Shown: positions 13,349-25,859, counted from the stretch's first letter. The stretch: DNA of 64,000 nucleotides from Corydoras sp. C115 (GCA_019802505.1 JAFMOC010000585.1:110001-174000), one strand, 5' to 3'. The notes: a model not told the origin generated them from the sequence alone. Made by a program: numbers and translations.

Positions 13349-14191
13349 CAATACGGGAACATGTGATGGGGGAAGTTCATGGTGCAGCAGAAGTCTGGAG
13401 GTTGATCCGGTTCATTTGATAATCTATTTTATAAAAAATAAAAATAATTTTGCTATGTACGTGTTAATTTGTGGACCTCCGTGAGTCAAACACTCTGTTT
13501 TTATTCTCTGATTCCAAACCTCAGGATCTAGGGCACGGTAGTTCAATGGTCAGGGCGTTGGGCTGTCAATCTGAAGGTTGGGGGTTCAAATCCTCACCTT
13601 GTAAGCCGCTTTGGATAAAAGCGTCCAATAAATGACCGAAAGTAATGTAATCATTAAAGATGGGCGTGGTAGCTCAGTGGTCAGGGCGTTGGGCCATCAA
13701 TCTGAAGGTTGGGGGTTCAAATCCCAGGTCCACTGAAGTTACCAATGTGGGTCTTGAGCAAGACCCTTAACCCTCATTGCTCCAGGGATGTTGTGATGAA
13801 CCCTGTGCTCACCTTGTAAGTCGCTTTGGATAAAAGCGTCCAATAAATTACCAAATGTAATGTAATCATTAAAGATGGTGTGGTAGCTCAGTGGTCAGGG
13901 TGTTGGGCCGTCAATCTGAAGGTTGTGGGTTCAAATCCCAGGTCCACTGTCCAATAAATGACCAAATGAAATCTGTCCTGACTACAAATGTTGGGATCTA
14001 TAAGAATTTTGTGTTCCTTACCAAAAAAAAAAAAAGGAAACACTCGTATAATTAGTATAATCAGCTGTCGAGCATCCCCAACGCCATGCCGAAACTCAAA
14101 TCGTGATCTTACCTCCACGCTTCCTTTGGCCCCTCCCTCGGCGTGACGAGCCCGCAGACTCCGGATGCTCTCTGCCCATACAGCCTCCCAT
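6884..14191 (-). CDS. ubtd1: Ubiquitin domain-containing protein 1 (UBTD1), 3 exons, 228 aa
   Basis: Exons on the minus strand are 14113-14191, 8510-8737 and 6884-7263; GT..AG junctions and phases (1, 1) close exactly to 228 codons plus stop, against 227 in human UBTD1. The protein begins MGGC, an N-myristoylation-type start with Gly2 and Cys4. The next part (about residues 27-105) holds RNEPLKKEK, SDYPMTEGQLRSKRDEFWDT and NDHELAQAILDGA, the conserved UBTD N-terminal domain. The C-terminal part (about 150-225) is a ubiquitin-like fold with LSTGRDVRLSAS and QRWFFSGKLLTDKTRL. The choice of UBTD1 over UBTD2 rests on VRLSAS and TKIQKDFVVQVI. The family binds UBE2D-type E2 enzymes and is reported to stabilise p53; that is family knowledge. 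Divergent to mms19, as in human. Intron 1 (8738-14112) carries a LINE and a hAT-like element. Confidence 0.95.
7320..7600 (-). mobile_element. Diverged SINE A in the 3' part of ubtd1 intron 2
   Basis: Tail (CATTCATCC) on the left and the head (GTGCTGCC) on the right. The central block is shortened and the copy looks old. Confidence 0.8.
7738..8345 (-). mobile_element. Two SINE A copies head to tail
   Basis: Copies at about 7738-8035 and 8040-8345 follow one another in the same orientation and both lack the GAAT tail. The upstream flank plus part of this pair recurs at 11430-11980. Confidence 0.85.
8407..8472. repeat. (CA)n microsatellite close to the ubtd1 exon 2 donor
   Basis: About 33 CA units; the exon 2 splice donor (minus strand) lies about 36 bp away at 8508-8509. 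Confidence 0.95.
9061..9813 (+). mobile_element. 5'-truncated L1/Tx1-like LINE insertion with 16-bp target duplication
   Basis: The direct repeat AAAAGGTGCTATCTGC at 9061-9076 and 9798-9813 flanks about 720 bp that end in an A-rich tail. The insert encodes the end of a reverse-transcriptase ORF: a zinc-knuckle-like C-x2-C-x7-H-x4-C pattern (CERCQ...AHTFLFC), then EFWSNVF. The frame shifts near 9360-9395 and continues in another frame (LLYWKLPHAPSFKHWLSEML ... TWKPILDYVKGQ). It is a dead, truncated non-LTR element in ubtd1 intron 1. Class is inferred from these motifs. Confidence 0.88.
11126..12042. mobile_element. Composite hAT-like MITE with a captured SINE segment
   Basis: Ends TAGGGGTG and CACCCCTA are inverted, and the 8-bp direct repeat GTTGGGAC flanks them at 11118-11125 and 12043-12050, the size typical of hAT insertions. 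The outer parts match the two compact copies at 23928-24337 and 33112-33553. The middle, about 11430-11980, is unrelated and is a worn copy of ubtd1 intron 2 sequence at about 7632-8180, including two SINE A segments. Confidence 0.85.
13298..13347. repeat. (CA)n microsatellite
   Basis: About 24 CA units within ubtd1 intron 1. Confidence 0.95.
13529..13965 (+). mobile_element. SINE B, three tandem copies (two with internal deletions)
   Basis: Each copy has a tRNA-like head (GGTAGCTCAGTGGTCAGGG, then GGTTCAAATCCCAGG). The body and tail read CTTTGGATAAAAGCGTCC-AATAAATGACC. Copies lie at about 13529-13653 (body deleted), 13664-13867 (full) and 13876-13965 (body deleted). They are joined by the spacer ATCATTAAAGATGG, the same junction as in the array at 60.8-62.5 kb. 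A further head fragment is at 14571-14658. Confidence 0.85.
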
Positions 14192-14495
14192 GATGCTCAG
14201 TAGATCAGCAGCCACATCGCCGGGTATTACAGGGAGTGGAGCGTCACACCTACATGTTGCTGTAACGGCAAAAAATAAATATCATCGGGATGCTTCATCA
14301 GTCAGATGAAAGTTAATGTTCATGAACCCTCAACCCTTAAGATCTCCCAAATCCACCCTGCCCTGAGGGCTGCCCCAAAATAACTCACGGGTGAGAACCA
14401 GAGCACTTGATAACAGCTAATAAGATCATTAATAATATTTTTAATGACTTAATAATGAGGTGGAGTGACTGTAATAGGATAGATGCTGCAGTTGG

Positions 14496-15655
14496 AGGTT
14501 ACATGGTGGCCACATACATACTCATCCGTTAAGCAGTACTTACTCAATCAAAATTAGTATACAGATCAGGGTGTGGTGGCTCAGTGGTCAGGGTGTTGAG
14601 CCGTCAATCTGAAGGTTGTTGGTTCAAATCCCAGGTCCACTGAAGTTACCAGAAGTTACTTAAGCTAGATTGCCCCCCTGTCCTGGGTGTATCTACCCAG
14701 CGCCCGAAACGTTCTCCCCTGGATGGGCATGGAGAACACCCCCCCCCACGACCCTAATATAGGATGAAGTGGAAGACGATGGATGGATAAAGATCAAATT
14801 GAAGTTACATGGTGGCCACATACATACTAACTCAACAATTAAGCATTAATTAATCAATCAAAATTAGTACCGGCGGCACGGTGGCTTAGTGGTTTAGCAT
14901 GTTCTCCTCTCAGCACTAGGGATTCCCGGTTCGAATCCCCCATCTGGGTGTAGTTTCCATGTTCTCCCCGTGTCCGCGTGGGTTTCCTCCGGGTTCTCCG
15001 GTTTCCTCCCACAGTCCAAAAAACATGGATCAAGTCAATTGAGTTCTCCAAATTGCCCCATATAGAGTGCGTCTGTCTGAAGGAGTGTGTGCCCAGCGAT
15101 AGATTGCCCCCCTGTCCTGGGTGTATCTGCCCAGCGCCCGAAACGTTCTCCCCTGGATGGGCATGGAGAACACCCCCCCCCACGACCCTAATAGAGGATG
15201 AAGTGGAAGATAATGGATGGATGGATAAAGATCAAATTGAAGTTACATGGTGGCCACATACAGACTAACTCAACAATTAAGCATTAATTAATCAATCAAA
15301 ATTAGTACCGGCGGCACGGTGGCTTAGTTGGTTTAGCATGTTCTCCTCTCAGCACTAGGGATTCCCGGTTCGAATCCCCCATCTGGGTGTAGTTTCCATG
15401 TTCTCCCCGTGTCCGCGTGGGTTTCCTCCGGGTTCTCCGGTTTCCTCCCACAGTCCAAAAAACATGGATCAAGTCAATTGAGTTCTCCAAATTGCCCCAT
15501 ATAGAGTGTGTCTGTGTGAGTGAGTGTGTGCCCAGCGATAGATTGCCCCCCTGTCCTGGGTGTTTCTGTCCCGAGACGTTCTCCCCTGGATGGGCATGGG
15601 GAACCCCACTAATAGAGGATAAAGCGGGAGATAATGAATGAATGAATGAATGAAA
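14496..15655 (+). repeat. Tandemly duplicated block (about 430-440 bp) containing SINE A
   Basis: A non-SINE flank beginning TTACATGGTGGCCACATACA recurs near 14499, 14803 and 15243. It is followed each time by AATCAATCAAAATTAGTA and a SINE (SINE B head plus SINE A tail in the first block; full SINE A at 14873-15225 and 15308-15655). The SINE and its flank were therefore duplicated together. Confidence 0.85.
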
Positions 15656-15879
15656 TTAGTACCTACGGATTAGGAGACCGTGTGGAGGCATCTCAGAAAC
15701 ATAAAGGTTCTTTAGGGTTCTGCTTTAAAACTAAAAATGAAAAGCTCAGCCGGCAGAGTGTGTGCCCCAACCTCCATGACCACTCCACCTCATCCACACG
15801 TTAAGGCCTTTTACGTCACAGTGCGAGAATGTTGAGTTCTGACGTCCTCGTTGCGTCATCAGATGACGTGCGGTCGCGC

Positions 15880-16480
15880 TCGAGTGTGCGGTGTGGCAAC
15901 ACGACAATAAACACGGGACGCCGTTACCGGAGCTCGAGCCTTCAACCTTAAATTTAGTCATTAGTCCCCGTTGTTGTTATGACGTCACGATGGCTTTAAA
16001 GAGCCCGTTTGTCGGGTTCGGGTCAACGTTCGAATCTTTACACCCCGGAACGTTAACGTAACGAACTAAGAACGGGCTCCAAACGGAAACTTCACCGAAG
16101 TTTAGCGACGGCCTTCGGTTATAACCTCGGGGGTTTGAAAGCCGATCGCGAACGAGAAGTTAAGAGTTAAAGAGGATCAAAGACGCCGCCGTCGGTTAGC
16201 TCGGAAAACGCTAACCCCGCTTCTGCCTCATTAACAAAACTACCGTCGCGCTTTCTGTCCGAGCCTCCGCCACCTAAACGCCATCCACAACCGCCGCACG
16301 ATGCGGATCGACCGCCCCCGAGCGCCCGAGCCGCCGCGGTGTGAACGCCTCACAGACCTGCTCCGCCGAGCCGCTCGACGTCCGCTCCATACCGTCTCCC
16401 CGCCAGCTGCTCGCTCGCCGCGGCTCTGCGCATGCGCCTGGCTCAACGCCAGATTGTTACGTCACACGCCGAGGCGGAGA
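15880..16480. promoter_or_regulatory. CpG-rich region between ubtd1 and mms19
   Basis: A dense run of CpG between the divergent genes, strongest at 16180-16480, plus a perfect TGACGTCA near 15980. It is the best candidate for the ubtd1 promoter and a noncoding first exon (minus strand), but no exon boundary can be fixed. Confidence 0.5.
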
Positions 16481-16514
16481 CGCGGCAAGCTTTGAACTCC
16501 CGTTTTCAAAAATT

Positions 16515-16876
16515 CATTCATTCATTCATTCATTATCTCCCGCTTTATCCTCTATTAGGGTCACAGTGGGGGGGGGTGTTCCCCATGCCCATCCAGGGGA
16601 GAACGTCTCGGGCGCTGGGCAGATACACCCAGGACAGGACGCCAATCTATCGCTGGACACACACACACTCACACAGACACACTCTATATGGGGCAATTTG
16701 GAGAACTCAATTGACTTGATCCATGTTTTTGGACTGTGGGAGGAAACCGGAGAACCTGGCGGAAACCCACGCAGACACGGGGAGAACATGGAAACTCCAC
16801 CCAGATGGGGATTCGAACCGGGAATCCCTAGCGCTGAGAGGAGAACGTGCTAAACCACTAAGCCACCGTGCCGCCG
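16515..16876 (-). mobile_element. SINE A, full length
   Basis: ATTC-repeat tail at the left end, head (GTGCCGCC) at the right, all internal blocks present, with a G9 run in the poly-C/poly-G site. Confidence 0.9.
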
Positions 16877-16885
16877 GCTGTCTAA

Positions 16886-17589
16886 AGCAGTGATTCTCAA
16901 TTATTTTCTGTTGCGCCCCCCCCCCCCTAGGAAGAAGAAAACATTTTGCGCCCCCCCCCCCACACGCACATTCACCCCCCCCCCCCGTACATGACAAAAT
17001 GGGATGAAAATTTATTTTTACACGCCCACTGTAGTAGCATTTGTCTATAAATGTGTTATAAGTACACTTCTTTTGCAACAATGTCTCCTTATTAACAATA
17101 AAGAAAACAAAAAAAGAAAGAAATAAATCTAGATCAACTTGGAACAAAGAATCATTTTATTAACTTAGTTTTTTAGTGTGTAACAGAAACGAATGAAATC
17201 CCGATTTAAACGAGAAACACGTTTTTGAACCGACGGGCGTTTCATACTGAAGAATTAAATGAAATAAAATCAATAAATAACAATGAATTCAAATTCATCA
17301 GCAACATTCATTCAGGAGCTCAATTTATTATTAACACTTTAACCTACAAAACTAAAATCAATACAACAATCCCCCTAGTAGAGAATTGAGTGTAAAATAA
17401 AGAATGAATGAAAAAATTAATAAGAAAAAGCCCTGTGTTTACTTTTTTTCAATAACAGAATGTTATTTTGTGTTTACATAAAATAAATAAAACACCGAAA
17501 AGCCGCACATCGTTAAAAAGTTAAATCGTGTATTGTATAATAATCGTGATTATTTCTGATACAACGGTATCATCCAACCCCTCCAGCGA
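16886..17589. other. Possible hAT-like remnant; no gene
   Basis: Begins CAGTGATTCTCAATTATTTT followed by C-rich runs, a start seen in fish hAT-type elements; no matching end was found. The rest is AT-rich without exons. Confidence 0.35.
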
Positions 17590-18010
17590 GCACGTGAGTG
17601 TGGGGGGGTGGTCTAGACGTAGCGTGCCGCGCGCCACCCCGTGTGCGCATGCGCGTCGGACCTGTTGAAAGCAGTTGGATGCTGGTGGAAGGTGCGCGAT
17701 GGCTGCCGACGCTCCGGGGGCGGCGGCTCTGGTGGAGGAGTTCGTGGCGGGACAGGCGGACAGCGCCGCCGCCGCCGCGGCTGCAGGTGAGCGGACGCGC
17801 CGTTCGCTTCTTTAAAACGAGCCGAAATGTGGCGCTGCGATCGCTGCCACGCCGCGTTCGAGTCCCAGTCGCGCTCCATCGCTTTCCCACTCGTTCTCGG
17901 ACAGATACACCCCGCCCCCGGGCGCCGATTGGATAGCAGCTCCCGTCGTCGGGAGCGGATTGGTGTGAAATTTTTGAGTCGGGCCAATCGCCGCGCTGCA
18001 TTGGTTTGAG
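17590..18010 (+). promoter_or_regulatory. CpG island over mms19 exon 1
   Basis: GC- and CpG-rich DNA spans the start codon at 17699 and the first donor at 17787. No TATA box is evident. This is the expected promoter of a housekeeping gene. Confidence 0.65.
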
Positions 18011-20449
18011 TTCGCGGAAAACGGGTGCGAAAGTGCCGCAGCCTGTAGACCGGCTTCACCACATCCTGTGTGCACAGCCTCAGCGGTGTCTTTAATCACG
18101 TTTTTTAATTTTAAACAACATTTGCAGCGTGTGTCCGAAAATCCAGCGTGTTTTCAGAGCGTCTGCCGCAGTTTGAGACGCTTTCTCACGATGTGGGTGC
18201 TGATTTTAAACCTTCTGACCCCCTCCTGCTCCTCCTCCATGCAGCCCCCCTTTGGATTTTAATGGGGCATCGTGGCAGGGGTTAGTCAGACCTCCATCCC
18301 ATCATACTGTCATCCTGTTTGATGTCAGTGAGTTCCCCATGCCCATCCAGGGGGGAATATCTCAGGCGCTGGGCAGATCTGAGCCAATCTATCACTGGGC
18401 ACACAAACACACGCTATATGGGGCAATTTAGAGCAGCCAGTTTACCTTGAATCCACGTCTTTGGACTGTTGGGGGGAAAACAGAGAACCAGGAGGAAACC
18501 CACACGAATACGGAGAACATGTAAACGTCCAAAAACGTTTCGGGCGCTGGGCAGATACACCCAGGACAGGGTGCCAGTCGATCACTGGGCACACAAACAC
18601 ACACTATATGGGGCAATTTAGAGCAGCGAGTTTACCTTGAATCCAAGTCTTTGTACTGTGGGAGGAAACGTTTCGGGCGCTGGGCAGATACACCCAGGAC
18701 AGGCTGCCAATCTATCACTGGGCACACAAACACATGCTATATGGGGCAATTTAGAGCAGCCAGTTTACCTTGAAACCACATATTTGGACTGTGGGGGGGG
18801 AAGACAGAGAACCAGGAGGAAACCCACGCAAACACGGAGAACATGCAAACGTCCAAAAACGTTTCGGGCGCTGGGCAGATACACCCAGGACAGGGTGCCA
18901 GTCGATCACTGGGCACACAAACACACGCTGTATGGGGCAATTTAGAGCAGCCAGTTTACCTTGAATCCACGTCTTTGGACTGTGGGGGGAAAACGGAGAA
19001 CCAGGAGGAAACCCACGCGAACACGGAGAACATGCAAACGTCCAAAAACGTTTCGGGCGATGGGCAGATACACCCAGGACAGGGTGCCAGTCGATCACTG
19101 GGCACACAAACACACACTGTATGGGGCAATTTAGAGCAGCCAGTTTACCTTGAATCCACGTCTTTGGACTGTGGGGGGAAAACGGAGAACCAGGAGGAAA
19201 CCCACGTGAACACGGAGAACATGCAAACTTCACCCAGAGCAGTATTCGAACCTGGAATCCCCAGCGCTGGGAGGAGAACATGCTAATCACTAAGCCACCG
19301 TGCCACTCCTTAACTAACTATCTAACGTATTTCTTCTTCCCCTGAACCCCGGTATGTTGCAGGTGTGCGCTCTGGCCGGTTCTCCGTTCTAAACCTGGTG
19401 GAGGCGCTTGAGTGAGTGTTTATAGACGATCGCACCTACACACACACTTCAGACGTGAACATTGACACCGCTGCTCTTCTGTGATTGGTTGGCGTGTAGG
19501 GTCAGCCTAACGAGTTCTCAAACCCAGACACGCGCACGAGCCGTCCAGCTCCTGTCCCTGGTTCTGCACGAGTGCTACGGTCAGCTGGGTCAGAGTGAGG
19601 GTAAGTGTGAAGCAACGGAGGGGCAGAATGAGAAGGCTGTCTTTGCCTTTTGTTAAGTACACATTATATTCTATTCATCCATTATCTTCCTATATTAGAG
19701 TCATGGGGGGGGGGGGTTCTCCATGCCCATCCAGGGGAGAACGTCTCGGGCGCTGGACACACACTCACTCACACAGACACACTCTATATGGGGCAGTTTG
19801 GAGAACTCAATTGACTCGATCCATGTTTTTGGACTGTGCGAGGAAACCGGAGAACCCGGAGGAAACCCACGCGGACACGGGGAGACATGGAAACTCCACC
19901 CAGATGGGGATTCGAAGCGGGAATCCCTAGTGCTGAGAGGAGAACATGCTAAACCACTAAGCCAGCGTGCCGCCGGATAAAGCGGGAGATAATGAATGAA
20001 TGAAAAGAAAGATGAAATAAAATTTAACTGTAGGGCGGCACGCTGGCTTAGTGGTTTAGCATGTTCTCCTCTCAGCACTAGGATTCCCGCTTCGAATCCC
20101 CATCTGAGTGGAGTTTCCATGTTCTCCCCGTGTCCGCGTGGGTTTCCTCAGGGTTCTCCGGTTTCCTCCCACAGTCCAAAAACATGGATCGAGTCAGTTG
20201 GGTTCTCCAGATTGCCCCATATAGAGTGTGTCTGTGTGAGTGAGTGTGTGCCCAGCGATGGATTGGCGTCCTGTCCTGGGTGTACCTGCCCAGCACCCGA
20301 GACGTTCTCCCCTTGATGAGCATGGGGAACCCCCCCCCCCCCCCCCCCCCGCGACCCTAATAGAGGATAAAGGGAGATAATGAATGAATGAATGATGATA
20401 AATAAAGTTACCTGCCTCCCTTCTGAAATGAAAGCAACGTTCTGAAGCT

Positions 20450-20499
<50 letters not shown>

Positions 20500-20782
20500 G
20501 AGCTCCGAGCTTCACGTCCGTCTCGTCTTTGCAGTGAAGGTGCTGATCGTGTTTTTTGAGGACCGATTAAAGGACCATTATGCGATAATGCCTCATGTTC
20601 TGCATGGACTCAAGGCTCTGGTAGGCCCGGTTCAGACGGGGTTCCTTTTGTTCACCTGTTAAACTGTTGCGGTTCTCTACAAACGCGCCATTGTGTCTCG
20701 CAGGCGAAGAGCCGTGAGCTGCCTCCGGGTTCGGCGGTATCTATTCTCAGAGCTCTGTTCCAGGACGTCCATGTACAGGTGA

Positions 20783-20821
<39 letters not shown>

Positions 20822-23800
20822 TTGTGCATGGACGGGTCAGTGTTGTAACTCTGTGGTCCTTTGTTGTCGGTGTGAGCAGTCGTTGATGGTGGCCGAGCGC
20901 TCGTGTGTTTACAACATCCTGATCAGCCTGATGGAGACGCGGGAGGAGGGTGAGCGCCAGGCACCGCCGCACACGAACCAAACACACACGGGATTGGTTT
21001 ATATTTAAACAAATATAAATATGTTTAAAAAACAAATATGCCGTGTGCAAACCCGACACCAGTCGTCACCGGCTTCATCACACATGCGGCGCCGACCGCT
21101 TCTTTTATGGCCCGGCTGCAGGGTGAAGGAGCATCCTGGAGCACGACGGATCAGGATCAGGTTTATTTCTCACATACGTAGATGTACATCGTACAGCCAG
21201 CAGTGAAGTTCTTTCCTGACGTTCTCCACATGAAGTTTCAATTTAAGAAGATAAGAAAAATAGAATAAAAATAAAATAAAATAAAAATAAAATTAAATTT
21301 AACTGTAGGGCGTCACGGTGGCTTAGTGGGTTGGCACGTTCTCCTCTCAGCACTAGAGATTCCCGGTTCGAATCCCCATCTGGGTGGAGTTTCCATGTCC
21401 TCCCCGTGTCCGCTTGGGTTTCCTCCGGGTTCTCCGGTTTCCTCCCACAGTCCAGAAACATGGATCAAGGTCAATTGAATTCTCCAAAATTGCCCCATAT
21501 AGAGTGTGTCTGTGTGAGTGAGTGTGTGCCCAGCGATGGATTGGCGCCCTGTCCTGGGTCTATTTGCCCGGCGCCCGAGACGTTCTCCCCTGGATGGGCA
21601 TGGGGAACCCCTGCCCATCTCTACCGCGACCCTAATAGAGGATAAAGCGGGAGATATGGGGTTCCCCATGCCCATCCAGGGGAGAACGTCTCAGGCGCTG
21701 GGCAGATAGACCCAGGACAGGGCACCAATCCTTCGCTGGGCACACACTCACACACACACACACACACACTCTATATGGGGCAATTTTGAGAATTCAATTG
21801 ACTTGATCCATGTTTTTGGACTGTGTGAGGAAACCGGAGAACCCGGAGGAAACCCACGGGGAGAACATGGAAAACCCACCCAGATGGGGATTCGAACCGG
21901 GAATCCCTAGTGCTGAGAGGAGAACGTGCTAAACCACTAAGCCACCGTGCCGCCTTTCCGTGTCATGAATAAATCAACACATCATCGATGTGGGTGTCTG
22001 CCCGAGGGGCGTAGTGCTCCACGGCTCCACCCGGTGTCCATGGCTGTCATGGTGAAACTGAGTGCTGAGTGTCCGAACGCACTTCGGGTTCCGGTGTGTG
22101 ATCTCAGTGCCGGTCGCACGGTGTCCCCTCTGCGCAGAGCTGAAGGGCCTGGGGGCGGACTTCGTCTTCGGCTTCGTCCAGGCCGTCGATGGCGAGAGGG
22201 ACCCGCGGAACCTGCTGTTGGCGTTCCGCATCGCCTGCGACGTCGTCCGCCGAGGCTACGATTTCAGTGAGTACGGACGCCGGCTCGCGCCGCTCGGCTC
22301 ACGCCCTCTGCGCCCGCCGCTCACGCCCTCTGCGCTTCCGTCTCTAGGTAAGTTCACGGAGGAGCTGTTCGAGGTCACGTCCTGCTACTTCCCCATCGAC
22401 TTCACGCCGGTACGTACGCCGGACGATCCGCCAAACCCGAGCGTCCAGTGTGACGTATGGGGCAACCATCCGCATGCAATTATATTCATTCATTCATTAT
22501 CTCCCGCTTTATCCTCTATTAGGGTCGCGGTGGGGTTCCCCATGCCCATCCAGGGGAGAACGTCTCGGGCGCTGGGCAGATAGACCCAGGACAGGACGCC
22601 AATCCATCGCTGGGCACACACTCACTCACACAGACACACTCTATATGGGGCAATTTGGAGAACTCAATTTACTTGGTCCATGTTTTTGGACTGTGGGAGG
22701 AAACCGGAGAACCCGGAGGAAACCCACGCAGACACGGGGAGAACATGGAAACTCCACCCAGATGGGGATTCGAACCGGGAATCCCTAGCGCTGAGAGGCG
22801 AACGTGCTAAACCACTAAGCCACCGTGCCGCCTGCAATTATATTATTTTATTTAATATTATATTATTTTTTCAATATTATGTTATTTAATTTTCTGCCGC
22901 GCAGCCGACCAACGATCCCCATGGCATCACGCAGGAGGAGCTCATCCTGGCTCTGCGGGCCGTTCTGACGGGGACGCCGCGATTCGCTGAGGTCTGACGC
23001 AATACGTTTAACGCCCTCGTTAAGGATGTCCGTTAGGCCTTGTATTGATTTGATGGGAATTTTGTTTACTAATAAAAATGTGTGTGTGTGTGTGTGTTAT
23101 ATGGACCAGTTCCTCCTCCCACTGCTCATAGAGAAACTGGACTCCGACCTGCAGAACTCCAAGGTGGATGCCATGCAGACCCTGGTGAGTGCTTCCATGC
23201 ATCTGATCCCATAGAGCCGTGGTTCTCAAACTTTTCATGACAAACAGCAATTAGGTGCGGAGTGTGTTAAAGCAGTAAGGTTCGAGAGGGCGTGGCTTTA
23301 ATATGAATAAACCCCATAAAGAGGTGCTATGAGTCCCGGCGTGTAGTGCAGTACAGCTCCACCTCTTTACGTGATTTATTTACAATAATACACAAACCTC
23401 GAGAGTCTGATTGCTTTTATAAAACACTTAAAAACTCACTATAATAAAAAAAACACAAGCTTTGATTCAGAAATGTATTCATTCATTCATTCATTATCTT
23501 CCGCTTTATCCTCTATTAGGGTCACGGGGGGGGTGCCCAGTGATGGATTGACACCCTGTCCTGGGTCTATCTGCCCAGCGCCCGAGATGTTCTGCCCTGG
23601 ATGGGCATGGGGAACCTAATAGAGGATAAAGCAGGAGATAATGAATGAATTAATAAATTAAAGCAGTGTTCGGTTCGCTTAGCTGGCTGGATTTTTCTTA
23701 AATAAAAAAAACATCTTTCATGAACAAATTATTCATCCATTCATTATCTTCCGCTTTATCCTCTATTAGGGTCATGTGGGGGGGGGGGTTCCCCATGCCC

Positions 23801-25239
23801 ATCCAGGGGAGAACGTCTCGGGTGCTGGGCAGATACACCCAGGACAGGGCGCCAATCTATCGCTGAGCACACACTCACTCACACACACACACTCTATATG
23901 GGGCAATTTGGAGAACTCAGTTGACTTTAGGGGTGAGCTGCAATATTCGCTGATTCGACGATTCGATTCGGAGAACCGTAGTCGACTATGAACCTCATAG
24001 TCGAATGTACCATTTTGACCACATGGGGGCGCCCATGGCTGCTGCTAAGCATTAGTTTTTACATAAAATGTCTTTGTTTTCGTTATATATATATATAGCC
24101 TTTTGTCAAATAAAATCATCCTAATTTCTAGAAAAGAAAAAAGAAAAACAAACAAAAAAAGGTTTTCTTTTGTTAGAAAAACAAGTAAAATATAAAAAAA
24201 TATATATATTTTTTAAAAACTACACCCGTAGCGCCATCTTGTGGTGAAATTTTAACTGATTCGACTATCAGTCGACTATAGGGAAGATCTGACGAATCAG
24301 ATTCGACTATGAAAATTTTTATATGAATACAGCCCTAGTTGACTTGATCCATGTTTTTGGACTGTGGGAGGAAACCGGAGAACCCGGAGGAAACCCACAC
24401 GGACACGGGGAGAACATGGAAACTCCACCCAGATGGGGATTCGAACCGGGAATCCCCAGCGCTGAGAGGCGAACGTGCTAAACCACTAAGACACCGTGCC
24501 GCCCAGAGATGTGTTTATTAAAAACTAAATCGTTAATAATCTGATCTTCTGCGATGTAATCTAGTCCGGTTTTTAAAGTGAACGCTGATCGCTGAGTAAC
24601 AGAATTCCGGTTTCTCTAACAAGCGAGCCCTGCCCTCCGAATTACAGAATGCAGTTTATGAAATCCATCAGGAAAGGAACGTATTGTATATTCATACTGT
24701 TATCTGGTGCCCCACCTCATGCGGCTTCGTGTACCGCGTTTCGAGAACCCCTGGCGTTGGGCACGGAACGCACTGTGATGACGCATCACTTCCTCTCCCA
24801 GCAGGCCGCCTGCTCCAACGTGTACAGCCACGCCGAGCTGTCCGAGTTCCTCCCGGGCCTCTGGTCCTCCATCCGCAGAGAGGTGAGGGGAACGCGACCT
24901 TTGACTCGGAGTCCGTGGTCGGAGTCGGTTCCTCTGAACCCGATCCCTGAGCCTCGTGCCTCTCGTCCTCTTTGATCCTCAGGTGTTCCAGACGGCGAGC
25001 GAGCGGGTGGAGTCGGCGGGGCTCTCCGCTCTGAGCGCGCCTCACTGCCTGTCTGTCCCGCTCCGTCATTAAGTCAGACTCGTGTGACTCGCTGCAAGGG
25101 TTTCTGCAGCTCGTACTCACAGGTGTGTGTGTGTGTGTGTGTGTGTATGTTCGTTCCTAGTTACCACACACTTGTTGTCCATGTTATCACCCTATAGATG
25201 GACTTTGTAGTCCTAAGGTTACAGTCTATATCTATATGG

Positions 25240-25283
<44 letters not shown>

Positions 25284-25399
25284 TCCTAGTTACCACATAC
25301 TTGTTGTCCATGTTATCACCCTATAGATGGACTTTGTAGTCCTAAGGTTACAGCCTTTATCTATATGGACCTGTATGTGCGTGTGCGTGCGTGCGTGTG

Positions 25400-25435
<36 letters not shown>

Positions 25436-25539
25436 TATGTATGTGTATGTTCGTTCCTAGTTACCACACACTTGTTGCCCATGTTATCACCCTATAGATG
25501 GACTTTGTAGTCCTAAGGTTACAGCCTTTATCTATATGG

Positions 25540-25610
<71 letters not shown>

Positions 25611-25859
25611 CGTTCCTAGTTACCACATACTTGTTGTCCATGTTATCATCTTATAGATGGACCTGTGTGTGTGTCTGTGTCTCTCTCTCTCTCAATTCAA
25701 TTCAGTTTGCTTTATTAACATGACAAATGTTTACATTCGTATTGTCACAGCATATTATATACAGATAAAATACAGCAATAAATAAACTAATGCAAATTAT
25801 CTTCATTCAGTAATAAAGATTGTGTGTGCAAATTTATATGAAAAATATAAGTATGTGTG

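Noticed and set aside
13664..13760. tRNA-like sequences with box A and box B
   Set aside because: They are the heads of SINE B and SINE A copies; no cloverleaf with paired acceptor stem and anticodon arm can be drawn.
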